This document shows positions 10,668 to 20,518 of a DNA stretch of 41,456 bases, piece after piece; positions within the stretch are counted from its first letter, which is position 1, and every line of letters starts with the position of its first letter. Under the pieces are notes generated by a model that was not told the DNA's origin, made no database searches, and worked only from the letters and a program-made list of their open reading frames with translations. This stretch comes from Gammaproteobacteria bacterium (GTDB taxonomy: Bacteria; Pseudomonadota; Gammaproteobacteria; Arenicellales; UBA868): the NCBI GenBank assembly GCA_012960345.1, contig DUBL01000026.1, positions 1 to 41,456 of the forward strand. Reading direction: 5' to 3'. The translations under genes and the position numbers were made by a program.

Positions 10668-11546
10668 TTATACGGCGACCTTGAACTGAATCGCTGGGTG
10701 CGGTGCATAACCAGACAACGCAAAGGTCGCGAGCAAATCTTCTGTACTGGCTTCAAACAGCTGTTCGATGTCGCTAAGGGAGCGGATGGTGGGGTCGATA
10801 GCAAGTCTAGGCAATGGCCTGGGTGAGCGTTCCAATTGTTGCCGAAGACCGGGTACATGGTCGTAATCAGATTCCCCCCCATCAGGTTTCGCAGTGTATA
10901 CATGTGCATCGATCAGTGTGTGCGCAAAACGGCCTACTGGGATACCACTTAACCGCGAGAACAGCTCAAGCAAAAACGCATACCCGGCAATATTGTAAGG
11001 TAAGCCGAGCGCGACATCACAACTGCGCTGAGTCAGATGCAAACATAGCGTAGGTTGATTTTGTTCATCTGTTTGCACATTGAGCACCCAGAACGCGTGA
11101 CAGGGCGGTAATGCGCTGTCGTGTGCATTTCCTGGTGCCCAGGCCGATACGACCAATCGACGACTGTTTGGATTGCGGGCGATTTCATCTAACACCCAAC
11201 GAATTTGATCAGCATGATCCGGCCTGCCCTCTGAGTGAACGGGAAACTGACGCCATAGGTTGCCATAGGCACTAGGGACATAACCTTGATCATCAGCCCA
11301 CGGGTCCCAAAAGTGGCAACCGTGTCGGTGCAACAGCCCGATGTGCCGTTGACCAGAAAGGAACCAAAGGTTTTCAACGACGATATTCTTCCACGAGATT
11401 GCTTTGGTGGTCAGTAATGGAAAGCCATCCCTAAGGTCAACCTCATAATTGATGTTAAAGGTCGATAGCGTATCGATGCCAGTACGATTGACTTTCCGTT
11501 CTCCGTGTTGGAGTACGCGTTCAACAACATTTAGGTACTGCTGCAA
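10668..11546 (-). CDS. thyA: Thymidylate synthase
   Basis: GERKVNRTGIDTLS, GFPLLTTKAISWKNIVVENLWFLSG, SALPPCHAFWVLNV (active Cys), QRSCDVALGLPYNIAGYAFLLEL. Confidence 0.95.
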   Translation of the reverse strand: MQQYLNVVERVLQHGERKVNRTGIDTLSTFNINYEVDLRDGFPLLTTKAISWKNIVVENLWFLSGQRHIGLLHRHGCHFWDPWADDQGYVPSAYGNLWRQFPVHSEGRPDHADQIRWVLDEIARNPNSRRLVVSAWAPGNAHDSALPPCHAFWVLNVQTDEQNQPTLCLHLTQRSCDVALGLPYNIAGYAFLLELFSRLSGIPVGRFAHTLIDAHVYTAKPDGGESDYDHVPGLRQQLERSPRPLPRLAIDPTIRSLSDIEQLFEASTEDLLATFALSGYAPHPAIQFKVAV

Positions 11547-11588
11547 TAGCGCTCCTTGTGCGTCGGGGCGGTTTGACTGTCTGTTTGG

Positions 11589-12827
11589 TTAGGATGGGTC
11601 GACAGAAAAGTAATGCTCGATGGCTTTTCGTGCGACGTATGCTGATTTTACATGCCAGTATTCTCGGTTAATACATAGGCTAGCAAAGGCCAGTTTCTTT
11701 TCCCCTCGATGTGCGTATCCGACAAACCAATCATAGCGGCCGGGTGGATTAAGACCGGTCAGGGTACCGGTTTTCCCCCCGACACGGACCTCGCTGTAAT
11801 CGCCGCGAAAAAAGTTTTTAAAAGATGATTTCGCCGAACCAATGCGGACCGTTGTCTCCATCATTTCTTGTAACTGGTCTGTCGTTTTCGATGCCAGTAC
11901 CCGTATGCGGGTTGTGGGGGGCGTTTCATAAAGAATAATACCGTGATCTTCAATCAGGGCATCGACCAGGGTTGGACGCACGCGGTAACCCCCATTGGCG
12001 ATGGTCGCAGCAATGACAGCACCATGGATGGGATTGAGCGTCGTTTCGCGAGTGTATCCCGCGGCGGTTTTTGCGATCAACCACGGATCGTCGCTGGTCA
12101 GTTGAAACGTGCTGTTGTCAAGAATGAAATCTGATCCGAGAGATTGGTTGAACCCAAACCGCTCAGCATAGGCTAATAGGTGTTCACGGGTTACCAGCTC
12201 GATGCCCATTCGTGCGAACACTGTGTTGACTGATTTTGCGAATGATTTTTTTAGTGTGAAGTGCCGAGTCCATTGGTTGTTCTTATGATGCAGTACGTTC
12301 TTGCGGTAGAGGCTCGTTTCTTTGCCATTAAATGGCAAGACAGTGTCAGCTTGGACTTTGCCCAGGTCGACAGCCGCTGCGGCCGTAATAATCTTGAATA
12401 CCGATGCCGCTGGGTAACTGGCTCTTAGTGCTAGGTTGTGCTCAGGGGTGCCCTCCCGTTGGTGACTGGCGATAGCCAGGAGGTGTCCGGACTCAGGATC
12501 AATGGCAACAAAAACCCCATAGTCGGGGCGATAATGCTCCAGGACGGCAGCCGTTGCATTTTGCAGGCTGGAGTCAATCGTGTACTGGATTGATGACGGA
12601 TGGGGTGTGTCTTTGTGGTTAACACTGATCCTTAAGGGGAAACGGCCGTTTGACAGGGGCGGCGAGATGGTCTGGGAGATTAATGCCCGATCCACGCCCC
12701 AAGTTGACAGACTTTGGCGCTCCAGAGAATCCAGTGAGGTTGGCCACCCGAGGCTACCGACCGCGACTGCGATAGGTACGGCCCAAACGCGTAGCAGCAG
12801 ACCTTGGATGTTACTTACAGGCCTCAC
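11589..12827 (-). CDS. Penicillin-binding protein, transpeptidase domain
   Basis: SxxK (SVFK in YPAASVFKIITAAAAVD), SxN (KSVNTVFARMG) and KTG (GGKTGTLTGL) motifs; hydrophobic N-terminus; no obvious PBP dimerisation domain in 412 aa. Confidence 0.87.
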   Translation of the reverse strand: MRPVSNIQGLLLRVWAVPIAVAVGSLGWPTSLDSLERQSLSTWGVDRALISQTISPPLSNGRFPLRISVNHKDTPHPSSIQYTIDSSLQNATAAVLEHYRPDYGVFVAIDPESGHLLAIASHQREGTPEHNLALRASYPAASVFKIITAAAAVDLGKVQADTVLPFNGKETSLYRKNVLHHKNNQWTRHFTLKKSFAKSVNTVFARMGIELVTREHLLAYAERFGFNQSLGSDFILDNSTFQLTSDDPWLIAKTAAGYTRETTLNPIHGAVIAATIANGGYRVRPTLVDALIEDHGIILYETPPTTRIRVLASKTTDQLQEMMETTVRIGSAKSSFKNFFRGDYSEVRVGGKTGTLTGLNPPGRYDWFVGYAHRGEKKLAFASLCINREYWHVKSAYVARKAIEHYFSVDPS

Positions 12828-12942
12828 AGGAGTCGTTTTAGACGGCCGGGGACATTGATGTCCATGGCGAATAACAGGGTCATGGCAGAGGAGTTGCTTT
12901 GATCCTTCATTATAGTGCGCTTATTAAGCCTTGGCGGGTGTG

Positions 12943-13659
12943 TTATTTTGCCAGTAACACATCTTTTGCTTTGTTGATCATTGCCGCTAGGTAATCGGAT
13001 CCCCCGCGATCTGAGTGCAATCGCTGAATTAGTCGCCGGTGGGCCTGAATAATGACCTTGTGGGGCGCGTCACCGCTGATGCCTAAGATCTCCGCTGCTT
13101 CTTGGCGGTTCATCGGGGCTGAAGCGGCAGTATGGACAGTTTCTTCGGTGGTCGTTTCGTCGTGTTTTCGCCAGGATGCGCCTTGAGTTCGATCGAGGTA
13201 GGCCTCTAGCAGGGCGGCAGACTGGGCATCGCCCGCACGTAATTGGTCGAGCAATTCGAGTAACTGATCCAAGGAGAGGTCTAACAGTTTCGATCCACTA
13301 AATGTCCCTTGGATCACCTCGCCGTTAAGATCACCCGTGTCGTGGTCGAGCGTCATACGCAAGAATGCTGTCTCAACACGCGAATTCTGACCGCTTTGCG
13401 GACGGCGCATGGATCGAAACGTGGTCCATGCCCGACGTGCCATCATCACCCGTTGTAGCCAGGGTAAGGCGGCCCCGATCAACGCGAACAACCAATGCAG
13501 TCGCCCGGTGAAGACCAGCAGCAGCAAGATTGCACCGGCACCATACAATAGGATCTGTTTCAGGGCCTTGGACCGCTGCGTTGCATTGGCGCGTCCCAAC
13601 CAGCGCGCTAGCGCGATCAATGCGATCAACGCCGTAGCGGCTAAAAGCAGCCGGATCAT
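12943..13659 (-). CDS. Membrane-anchored DnaJ-domain (Tim14/Pam18-like) protein
   Basis: Two N-terminal hydrophobic segments; C-terminal MNRQEAAEILGISGDAPHKVIIQAHRRLIQRLHSDRGGSDYLAAMINKAKDVLL resembles a short J domain, with HSD instead of HPD. Confidence 0.83.
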   Translation of the reverse strand: MIRLLLAATALIALIALARWLGRANATQRSKALKQILLYGAGAILLLLVFTGRLHWLFALIGAALPWLQRVMMARRAWTTFRSMRRPQSGQNSRVETAFLRMTLDHDTGDLNGEVIQGTFSGSKLLDLSLDQLLELLDQLRAGDAQSAALLEAYLDRTQGASWRKHDETTTEETVHTAASAPMNRQEAAEILGISGDAPHKVIIQAHRRLIQRLHSDRGGSDYLAAMINKAKDVLLAK

Positions 13660-13662
13660 CGC

Positions 13663-14412
13663 TTAGGGCTTGTGGGTAAAGGTGTGGGTTAAGCGACGAA
13701 CTGTACCGCCGCGGCGGCGCGAAAAATTCTCCAGTGCAACGCGACCACCCACCGCAAAAATAGCGACGGCACACATGAGATCACGTAGTTGTTCCGCGCT
13801 TGAACTGTCAAAGCGACAATAGGCGCCATGGCTTAATCCGGCCAGTCGTCGAAAAGCGGCTTCGGCCACCGGATCACTGCCGTCTTGAAAGAGGAACATA
13901 GGCACTCCGAGAATACCCAGTTCGCCTGCCATTTTATAAAGAGCATCGGGGTCTTCTTCCATGGCGTCACCGACAAAAACCAGAGCATGGATGTGGGCGC
14001 GTCGAGATTCAGCCAGCGCGTGTTTGAGTACCCGTCCGATTTGGGTTTGTCCGGCGTGGCACCGGATCGCTGTCATGTAGTGTAGTAAGTCGCGCGCGCT
14101 GCTGGTCCAGGGTGTCGCAGCAAACTCCATAAAGCCGCCATAGTGGGCGAGTTGAACGCTAAGACCGCCGATGGAAACGGTTTCGTTGAACATCTGCCCT
14201 TGAATATGGCAAGCGCGATCCCACACGGTTTCACGGCTTGCTGTTGCGTCCATCGCGAACAATAAGCGACCGTTTTGGTCGGCAACGTGGCCCACCGCGG
14301 TTGTCTTTATCGCGTCGATGAATGAATCGACTTCAGCTTGGGCGGAGGTCTGCGGCAATTTGTCGCGTGAGCGAGTCACCGGATGTCCTTCAAGACAGCG
14401 GTTACAACCCAA
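13663..14412 (-). CDS. VWA-domain-like protein
   Basis: LLFAMDATASRETVWDRAC (MIDAS-like DxTxS), HALVFVGDAMEEDPDALYKMAGELGILGVPMFLFQDG. Start may be GTG 14379 (VTRSRDKLP). Confidence 0.72.
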   Translation of the reverse strand: MGCNRCLEGHPVTRSRDKLPQTSAQAEVDSFIDAIKTTAVGHVADQNGRLLFAMDATASRETVWDRACHIQGQMFNETVSIGGLSVQLAHYGGFMEFAATPWTSSARDLLHYMTAIRCHAGQTQIGRVLKHALAESRRAHIHALVFVGDAMEEDPDALYKMAGELGILGVPMFLFQDGSDPVAEAAFRRLAGLSHGAYCRFDSSSAEQLRDLMCAVAIFAVGGRVALENFSRRRGGTVRRLTHTFTHKP

Positions 14413-14473
14413 CTATCACAGCACTCGATATGTTGGGTCAGTTTCATTAATGGTGGGTCGAGCGGTTTTCGTA

Positions 14474-17131
14474 TCAGGATGTTGCCAGTGTCCGAGTGCC
14501 GATTTCAGCAACATCGCGAGAGACCTGCGGGGCGCTCAGCACACGCTGAAGTTGTTCGCGCATCAACTGTTGACGGATGGGCTCATAACGGCGCCAGTGG
14601 CTCAGCGCGCCAACAAGCCGAGCAGCCAACTGGGGATTAGAGCGATCCAGCCGTATGACTTGATCGGCTAGAAAACGGTAACCCGCGCCATCGATCTGGT
14701 GGAAGTTGGGGGGGTTCGAAAAACAGAAGCCGCCAATTAGCGCATATATCTTGTTGGGGTTGTCCGACTCATAAGCAACGTGTCCGGTCAGTTCACGGAC
14801 TTTTTCAAGTGTATCGTGACGTGTAGAAGTCGCTTGAACACGAAGCCACTTATCGACGACTAGTGGGTAGGATTGCCACTTTTGGAAAAAATCGCCCAGG
14901 ATTTTTTCCCGGCGCGGAGCATGTGATGAGGCGAGAGTGCTGAGTGCCGCCAAAGCATCGGTCATATTGTCGGCGGTAGAAAGTTGTTGCATCGCTAGTG
15001 CGAAGACATTATCTGACTCCAGTTTCATCAGGTAAGTAAGGCAAACGTTACGCAATGCCCGGTTACCTACCGAATGTGAATCCCGACCGTAAGGTGCGGT
15101 AGTGGTCAGGGAGTGATACTTTGTGGTGAGTTGTTTTTCCAGATGCTGAGCCAGCGCGTGTTCGGTCGCTGCACGCGCCCGGTGAAGCAGTACCGGGTCA
15201 ATCACCGCGAGATCTTCTGCCAGATAGGCCTCTTCCGGAAGTGTCAGTGTAAGGGCCTGAAATGCCTGGTCCTCACTCGTTACATCGAGCACCTGGCTAA
15301 ACGCTCGGAGGAACGACTCGCTGATCATGGGTTCACACGAGGTGGCCAGCTTGTTCAGTGTGTCAAGGATTTCTAGACGCGCCAGGCGTTGGCCGGCATC
15401 CCAGCGGCAATACGGATCAGTATCGTGGTACATGAGCAGTGACAACGCGCTTGCATCTAACGGATAGTCTAGGATGACTGGTGCGGAAAATTCGCGTAAC
15501 AGGGAGGAGATGGGCTCACTCGTCACCTCGGAGAACACGAAATCCTGTTGGGTTTCCGTTAGTTCGAGTAGATGCTGGTGTGTGGTATCGCTGTCGCTAG
15601 CGAGACGGGACAACATCGGTTTACCGTCGTCATGTAATAGCGCTGTTTGCACCGGGATGTGAAGCGGCTGTGGCGAGGGGTGGCCAGGGAGTTTTGTCGA
15701 GACCTGACTTAGAGTCAGTGTGTATGTTTTATCCTGTGCATTGTATCGGCCGTTGGCGGTTACCCGTGGTGTCCCAACCTGGTCGTACCAGCGGCTAAAC
15801 TGGGCGAGATCGATGCCAGTTGCATCTGTCATCGCCGTAAGGAAGTCGTCGGTCGTGACGGCTTCGCCATCATGGCGTTCAAAATACAGGTCACAACCCA
15901 GGCGAAAACCGGCGGCACCTATGAGCGTGTGCAACATGCGCACCACTTCCGCACCTTTGATATAGACAGTCAGAGTGTAGAAATTGTTTATTTCCGCATA
16001 AGACAACGGCCGCACGGGGTGAGCCATGGGCCCACTGTCTTCCCGAAACTGGTGGGTTCGAACAAGCGCGACGTCTTCTATGCGTTTGACCGCAGCCGAC
16101 CCGATGTCTGCACTAAATTGCTGGTCTCGAAAAACAGTGAATCCTTCCTTCAGGCTGAGTTGAAACCAATCACGACAGGTGACGCGATTGCCTGACCAGT
16201 TGTGAAAGTACTCATGTCCGATGACACCGGCAATGTTATGGTAATCGTGATCAGTCGCCGTCTCAGGTTGGGCAAGGACATATTTTGTATTAAAAATGTT
16301 GAGACCTTTGTTCTCCATCGCACCCATATTGAAGTCACTGACTGCAACCACCATGTAAAGGTCAAGATCGTATTCGCGACCGTATTGCACCTCGTCCCAA
16401 TGCATTGCTTGTTTCAGTGACTCCAGGGCATGTTGGCATTGATCAATGTCACCTTGCCGCGCGTAAAGACGCAGATCAACGTCGCGCCCAGAACGCGTTG
16501 TGAACTTGTCCTGAAGGTATTCGAGGTCACCAGCGACGATAGCGAAAAGGTAACTTGGTTTGGGAAATGGATCACGCCACTTAGCCCAGTGCCGTCCACC
16601 TCCACGGGTTTCTTGTGCCACCAGATTACCGTTAGATAAAAGCACTGGGTAACATTGTTTATCTGCGGACATCTCGACGGTGTAGATCGACAGAATGTCG
16701 GGGCGGTCGATAAAGTACGTGATCCTACGAAACCCCTCAGCTTCGCATTGTGTAAAGAGGCTATGCTGCGACAGGTAAAGCCCACTCAGTGCGGTGTTTT
16801 GAGATGGATGAATGCGATTCTCGATACGCAACTTGCACCGATCGGGTAAGCCTTTTATGACTAATCCCCGGTCATGCATCTCTATGAATTTATCAGCCAG
16901 CGGGGCTTCATCAACATATAGGGCCGTTAGATTCAATGCCTCGCCATCGAGTTGGAGCGGCACTTGATCGGGCGTCACTCGTTCGATCGACAATCGGGAG
17001 CACACATGGGTTTCCTCCGCCTGCAGATCAAACTGAAGATCCACCTGAGGGATACGGTACGTCGGTGGGCGGTAATCGCGCAGATAGGTCCGGTCAGGTG
17101 CGCGGTGGCGAGGGGATAATTCAGTAGTCAT
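14474..17131 (-). CDS. pepN: Aminopeptidase N (M1 family)
   Basis: ORF 14474-17284; likely ATG at 17131 (MTTELSPRHRAPDRTYLRDYRPP). GAMENKGLNIFN, VIGHEYFHNWSGNRVTCRDWFQLSLKEGFTVFRDQQFS zinc site. Confidence 0.95.
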   Translation of the reverse strand: MTTELSPRHRAPDRTYLRDYRPPTYRIPQVDLQFDLQAEETHVCSRLSIERVTPDQVPLQLDGEALNLTALYVDEAPLADKFIEMHDRGLVIKGLPDRCKLRIENRIHPSQNTALSGLYLSQHSLFTQCEAEGFRRITYFIDRPDILSIYTVEMSADKQCYPVLLSNGNLVAQETRGGGRHWAKWRDPFPKPSYLFAIVAGDLEYLQDKFTTRSGRDVDLRLYARQGDIDQCQHALESLKQAMHWDEVQYGREYDLDLYMVVAVSDFNMGAMENKGLNIFNTKYVLAQPETATDHDYHNIAGVIGHEYFHNWSGNRVTCRDWFQLSLKEGFTVFRDQQFSADIGSAAVKRIEDVALVRTHQFREDSGPMAHPVRPLSYAEINNFYTLTVYIKGAEVVRMLHTLIGAAGFRLGCDLYFERHDGEAVTTDDFLTAMTDATGIDLAQFSRWYDQVGTPRVTANGRYNAQDKTYTLTLSQVSTKLPGHPSPQPLHIPVQTALLHDDGKPMLSRLASDSDTTHQHLLELTETQQDFVFSEVTSEPISSLLREFSAPVILDYPLDASALSLLMYHDTDPYCRWDAGQRLARLEILDTLNKLATSCEPMISESFLRAFSQVLDVTSEDQAFQALTLTLPEEAYLAEDLAVIDPVLLHRARAATEHALAQHLEKQLTTKYHSLTTTAPYGRDSHSVGNRALRNVCLTYLMKLESDNVFALAMQQLSTADNMTDALAALSTLASSHAPRREKILGDFFQKWQSYPLVVDKWLRVQATSTRHDTLEKVRELTGHVAYESDNPNKIYALIGGFCFSNPPNFHQIDGAGYRFLADQVIRLDRSNPQLAARLVGALSHWRRYEPIRQQLMREQLQRVLSAPQVSRDVAEIGTRTLATS

Positions 17132-17390
17132 CAGGACCCTAACAGCATGATCAGTGTGTGGAGCAAGAGAATAGCGCAACCCGGCCACGATAGGACCGGA
17201 TACCGGCTCGCCAGGACGGGAAATATCGCACCTCCGCCAGCGACAGGGGGATGAAAGTGGTGGGTAAAGGGAGTAGCATGTCACTGGGTGCGGGCGATAG
17301 ATACGGTTATCCCGGCACCAGAAAGCGGGACCGAGTTTTCTATTGCTGAATCAGCGGCGTTAACCGCTGGACAATGACTGAGGAGAGACA

Positions 17391-17597
17391 ATGGGTGTGG
17401 AATTATTCGATACATTGACAAACCGAATCAGCGAACTAAAGTCCGAGCACCGGGCACTTGATGACCAACTAGACGCACTCGCGGCTGATCCAGCCATTGA
17501 TGATTTACAGGTTCGTCGTCTAAAGAAAAGAAAATTATTCCTTAAAGACAGTATCGCGCATCTCGAAAAACAATTGATTCCCGACGCGACCGCGTAG
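17391..17597 (+). CDS. Small YdcH/DUF465-like protein
   Basis: 68 aa, FDTLTNRISELKSEHRALDDQLDAL...VRRLKKRKLFLKDSIAHLEKQL; SD-like gaggaga upstream. Confidence 0.82.
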   Translation: MGVELFDTLTNRISELKSEHRALDDQLDALAADPAIDDLQVRRLKKRKLFLKDSIAHLEKQLIPDATA

Positions 17598-17657
17598 CGC
17601 TGATGTAGGCACCGGCGGAAAAGCCTCGAGACCTCTGATGACTACACGACCCGTATT

Positions 17658-19070
17658 TTAGTAACGATAGTACTCTGGTTTGTACGGGCCCGAAGCGTCA
17701 ACGCCGATATAAGCGGCCTGGTCTTCTCGTAGTGTTGTCAATTCAGCACCAAGCTTGCCAAGATGTAACCGAGCCACCTGTTCATCAAGTTTTTTGGGCA
17801 GCACGTGTACGCTCTGAGAATAGCGCTCCGGGTTTTTCCACAGTTCAATTTGGGCAAGCACCTGATTGGTAAATGAGTTAGACATTACAAAGCTTGGGTG
17901 GCCAGTGCCGCAGCCGAGATTGACGAGGCGGCCCTGTGCAAGAAGGATCAACCGCTTGCCGTCCGGAAAAATAACATGGTCGACTTGGTCTTTGATATTT
18001 TCCCAAGGGTAGTTCTGCAGGCTGGCGACATCAATTTCGTTGTCAAAATGGCCAATGTTGCAGACGATTGCCTGGTTCTTCATTGCTCGAAGGTGATCGG
18101 CTGTGATGACATGGTAGTTGCCGGTGGCAGTGACAAAGATATCCGCCTTATCAGCGGCGTAGTCCATTGTGACTACGCGGTAACCTTCCATTGCGGCCTG
18201 CATGGCACATATGGGGTCGATTTCAGTTATCCATACATTGGCGCCTAGCCCGCGCAGGGATTGAGCACTGCCTTTGCCGACATCACCGTAGCCGGCAACG
18301 ACAGCAATTTTGCCGGCAACCATGACGTCCGTCGCTCGCTTGATTCCGTCTACCAGTGATTCTCGACAGCCATACAGATTATCGAACTTAGATTTGGTTA
18401 CAGAATCATTGACATTAATTGCCGGACAAGGCAGTTCTCCTCGCTCTTGCATCTGGTAAAGGCGATGAACACCGGTCGTGGTTTCTTCTGTGATGCCCTG
18501 CAGATTGCCGACAATGCGGCCATAGAATTCGGGATCCCTGTCAAGACGCTGCGCGATACTCGCGAAGAGCGCCTCTTCTTCTTCGCCGGCTGGTTTCTGA
18601 ATCAAGTTGCGATCAGTAGCCGCTCGGGCACCGAGAGTCACCAGCAAAGTCGCGTCCCCACCATCGTCCAGGATCATGTTGGGGGTCTCATTACCGGGCC
18701 ATTCCATAATGCGGTGGGCATAGTCCCAGTACTCGGTCAGTGACTCGCCCTTGTACGCAAATACGGGGACACCGCTGGTAGCGATAGCGGCAGCAGCATG
18801 GTCCTGGGTAGAGTAGATATTGCATGAAGCCCAACGTACGGTAGCACCCAAAGCTGTTAGCGACTCGATGAGTACAGCGGTCTGGATCGTCATGTGGAGC
18901 GACCCGGCGATGCGAGTGCCAGCAAGGGGTTGTGCAGCTTGGTATTCTTCCCTGACCGCCATTAGCCCCGGCATTTCCGTTTCGGCAATGCGAATTTCTT
19001 TACGACCCCATTCTGCCAAAGCAAGGTCCGCCACCACATAGTCGGTGCCAGAAACGGTTGCAGCATTCAT
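17658..19070 (-). CDS. ahcY: Adenosylhomocysteinase
   Basis: [72 protein letters not shown]-terminal [13 protein letters not shown] at 19070 follows GGAGAG; the supplied ORF begins at TTG 19076. Confidence 0.96.
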   Translation of the reverse strand: MNAATVSGTDYVVADLALAEWGRKEIRIAETEMPGLMAVREEYQAAQPLAGTRIAGSLHMTIQTAVLIESLTALGATVRWASCNIYSTQDHAAAAIATSGVPVFAYKGESLTEYWDYAHRIMEWPGNETPNMILDDGGDATLLVTLGARAATDRNLIQKPAGEEEEALFASIAQRLDRDPEFYGRIVGNLQGITEETTTGVHRLYQMQERGELPCPAINVNDSVTKSKFDNLYGCRESLVDGIKRATDVMVAGKIAVVAGYGDVGKGSAQSLRGLGANVWITEIDPICAMQAAMEGYRVVTMDYAADKADIFVTATGNYHVITADHLRAMKNQAIVCNIGHFDNEIDVASLQNYPWENIKDQVDHVIFPDGKRLILLAQGRLVNLGCGTGHPSFVMSNSFTNQVLAQIELWKNPERYSQSVHVLPKKLDEQVARLHLGKLGAELTTLREDQAAYIGVDASGPYKPEYYRY

Positions 19071-19109
19071 AGCCAACTCTCCAGAGTAACTAAGCGCAGT
19101 TTGCTTTTA

Positions 19110-19165
19110 AATGCATGCCGTTAGCCGAGCCTGACAGGGATATCCTGTTGCAACGCTTCTCGACA
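19110..19165 (-). ncRNA. Probable S-adenosylhomocysteine (SAH) riboswitch aptamer upstream of ahcY
   Basis: Minus strand reads GTCGAGAAGCGTTGCAACAGGATATCCTGTCAGGCTCGGCTAACGGCATGCATTT. P1 GTCGAG/CTCGGC (19164-19159 with 19129-19124, one G-U), P2 hairpin ACAGG-AUAU-CCUGU, SAH-aptamer-like GAAGCGUUGCAAC...CAGGCUCGG...AACGGC; about 40 nt before the ahcY start. The pseudoknot is shorter than I recall for the consensus. Confidence 0.8.
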
Positions 19166-19229
19166 ACAACAAGGCTCGCCTACTGGCAAGCTTAAGAAAT
19201 AACCGCTCGAGTCAGTAACAATCGATCAG

Positions 19230-20396
19230 TCACAGGCCTGCAGCGGATCGCATGATTTCGGCCTTATCTGTTTTTTCCCAATGGAAGTCGGGGTCTTCGC
19301 GGCCAAAATGCCCGTACGCTGCACTCTTGCGATAAATCGGTCGCAGTAAATCAAGTTCTCGAATGATGCCTTTGGGGCGCAGATCAAAGTGGGCATGCAC
19401 CAACTTTTCGATTTCCTCTTCTGGAATCATCGCGGTACCTTGGGTGTTGACCATTAGTGACACCGGTTGGGCAACGCCGATGGCATAAGCCACTTGCACT
19501 TCACATTGAGTCGCTAATCCTGCCGCAACAATATTTTTTGCTACGTAGCGCATGGCATAAGCGGCAGATCGGTCGACCTTGGACGGGTCTTTGCCGGAAA
19601 AAGCACCGCCGCCGTGGTGAGCGGCACCGCCATAAGTGTCGACCACAATCTTGCGACCCGTCAGACCACAATCCCCATGCGGTCCGCCGATGACGAAACT
19701 GCCAGTAGGGTTAACCAGATAACGTGTTTTTTCTGTGACCATGTTTTGCGGCAACACGGGTTTTATGATTTCCTCGATCACCGCCTCCGACAGGGTGCCA
19801 TGTTCAATGTCTTCCGCATGTTGGGTAGAGAGAACCACAGTATCCACCGAAACAGGTGCACCGTCTTCGTACAGTACAGTGACCTGGCTCTTGGCATCCG
19901 GGCGTAGCCAAGGCAAGCGACCGCTGCGACGCACCTGTGCCTGGCGCTCAACGAGACGGTGGGCATAGGTGATTGCAAATGGCATCAATACATCGGTTTC
20001 GCTGCACGCAAAGCCAAACATCAGGCCCTGATCACCTGCGCCTTGTTCTAGGTCAAGTCCTTCGCCTTCGTTGACTCCTTGAGCGATGTTGGGTGATTGC
20101 TTATCCAGCGCCACCATGACGGAGCAACTCTTATAATCGTAGCCCATGTCGGATGACGTGTAGCCGATATCTCGGATGGTGTTACGCACGATGTCGACGT
20201 AATCCACTTGAGCCGCAGTGGTGATTTCACCGGATACCAAGGCGAGGCCGGTATTGACGAGTGTTTCACACGCAACCCGCGAAGAGGGGTCTTGCATGAT
20301 CACAGCATCGAGTATCGAGTCCGAAATTTGATCAGCCATTTTGTCTGGATGACCCTCAGAGACCGATTCCGAGGTAAAGAGAAAACTGCGCGCCAT
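19230..20396 (-). CDS. metK: S-adenosylmethionine synthetase
   Basis: [75 protein letters not shown]. Confidence 0.97.
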   Translation of the reverse strand: MARSFLFTSESVSEGHPDKMADQISDSILDAVIMQDPSSRVACETLVNTGLALVSGEITTAAQVDYVDIVRNTIRDIGYTSSDMGYDYKSCSVMVALDKQSPNIAQGVNEGEGLDLEQGAGDQGLMFGFACSETDVLMPFAITYAHRLVERQAQVRRSGRLPWLRPDAKSQVTVLYEDGAPVSVDTVVLSTQHAEDIEHGTLSEAVIEEIIKPVLPQNMVTEKTRYLVNPTGSFVIGGPHGDCGLTGRKIVVDTYGGAAHHGGGAFSGKDPSKVDRSAAYAMRYVAKNIVAAGLATQCEVQVAYAIGVAQPVSLMVNTQGTAMIPEEEIEKLVHAHFDLRPKGIIRELDLLRPIYRKSAAYGHFGREDPDFHWEKTDKAEIMRSAAGL

Positions 20397-20518
20397 GAGG
20401 GATTCTGCCGTTCAATCAAGTGGTGCCAACGAAGGCCGCATGGTACCAGAACAATACCGGTCAGAGATTATGCAACCTGGATTACTGCTATCCAACCAAC
20501 AACCCTTTTATGTCGTGA

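Noticed and set aside
20397-20518. Possible SAM riboswitch or leader upstream of metK
   Set aside because: Looked for SAM-type aptamer features in the 122-bp gap; nothing convincing by eye.
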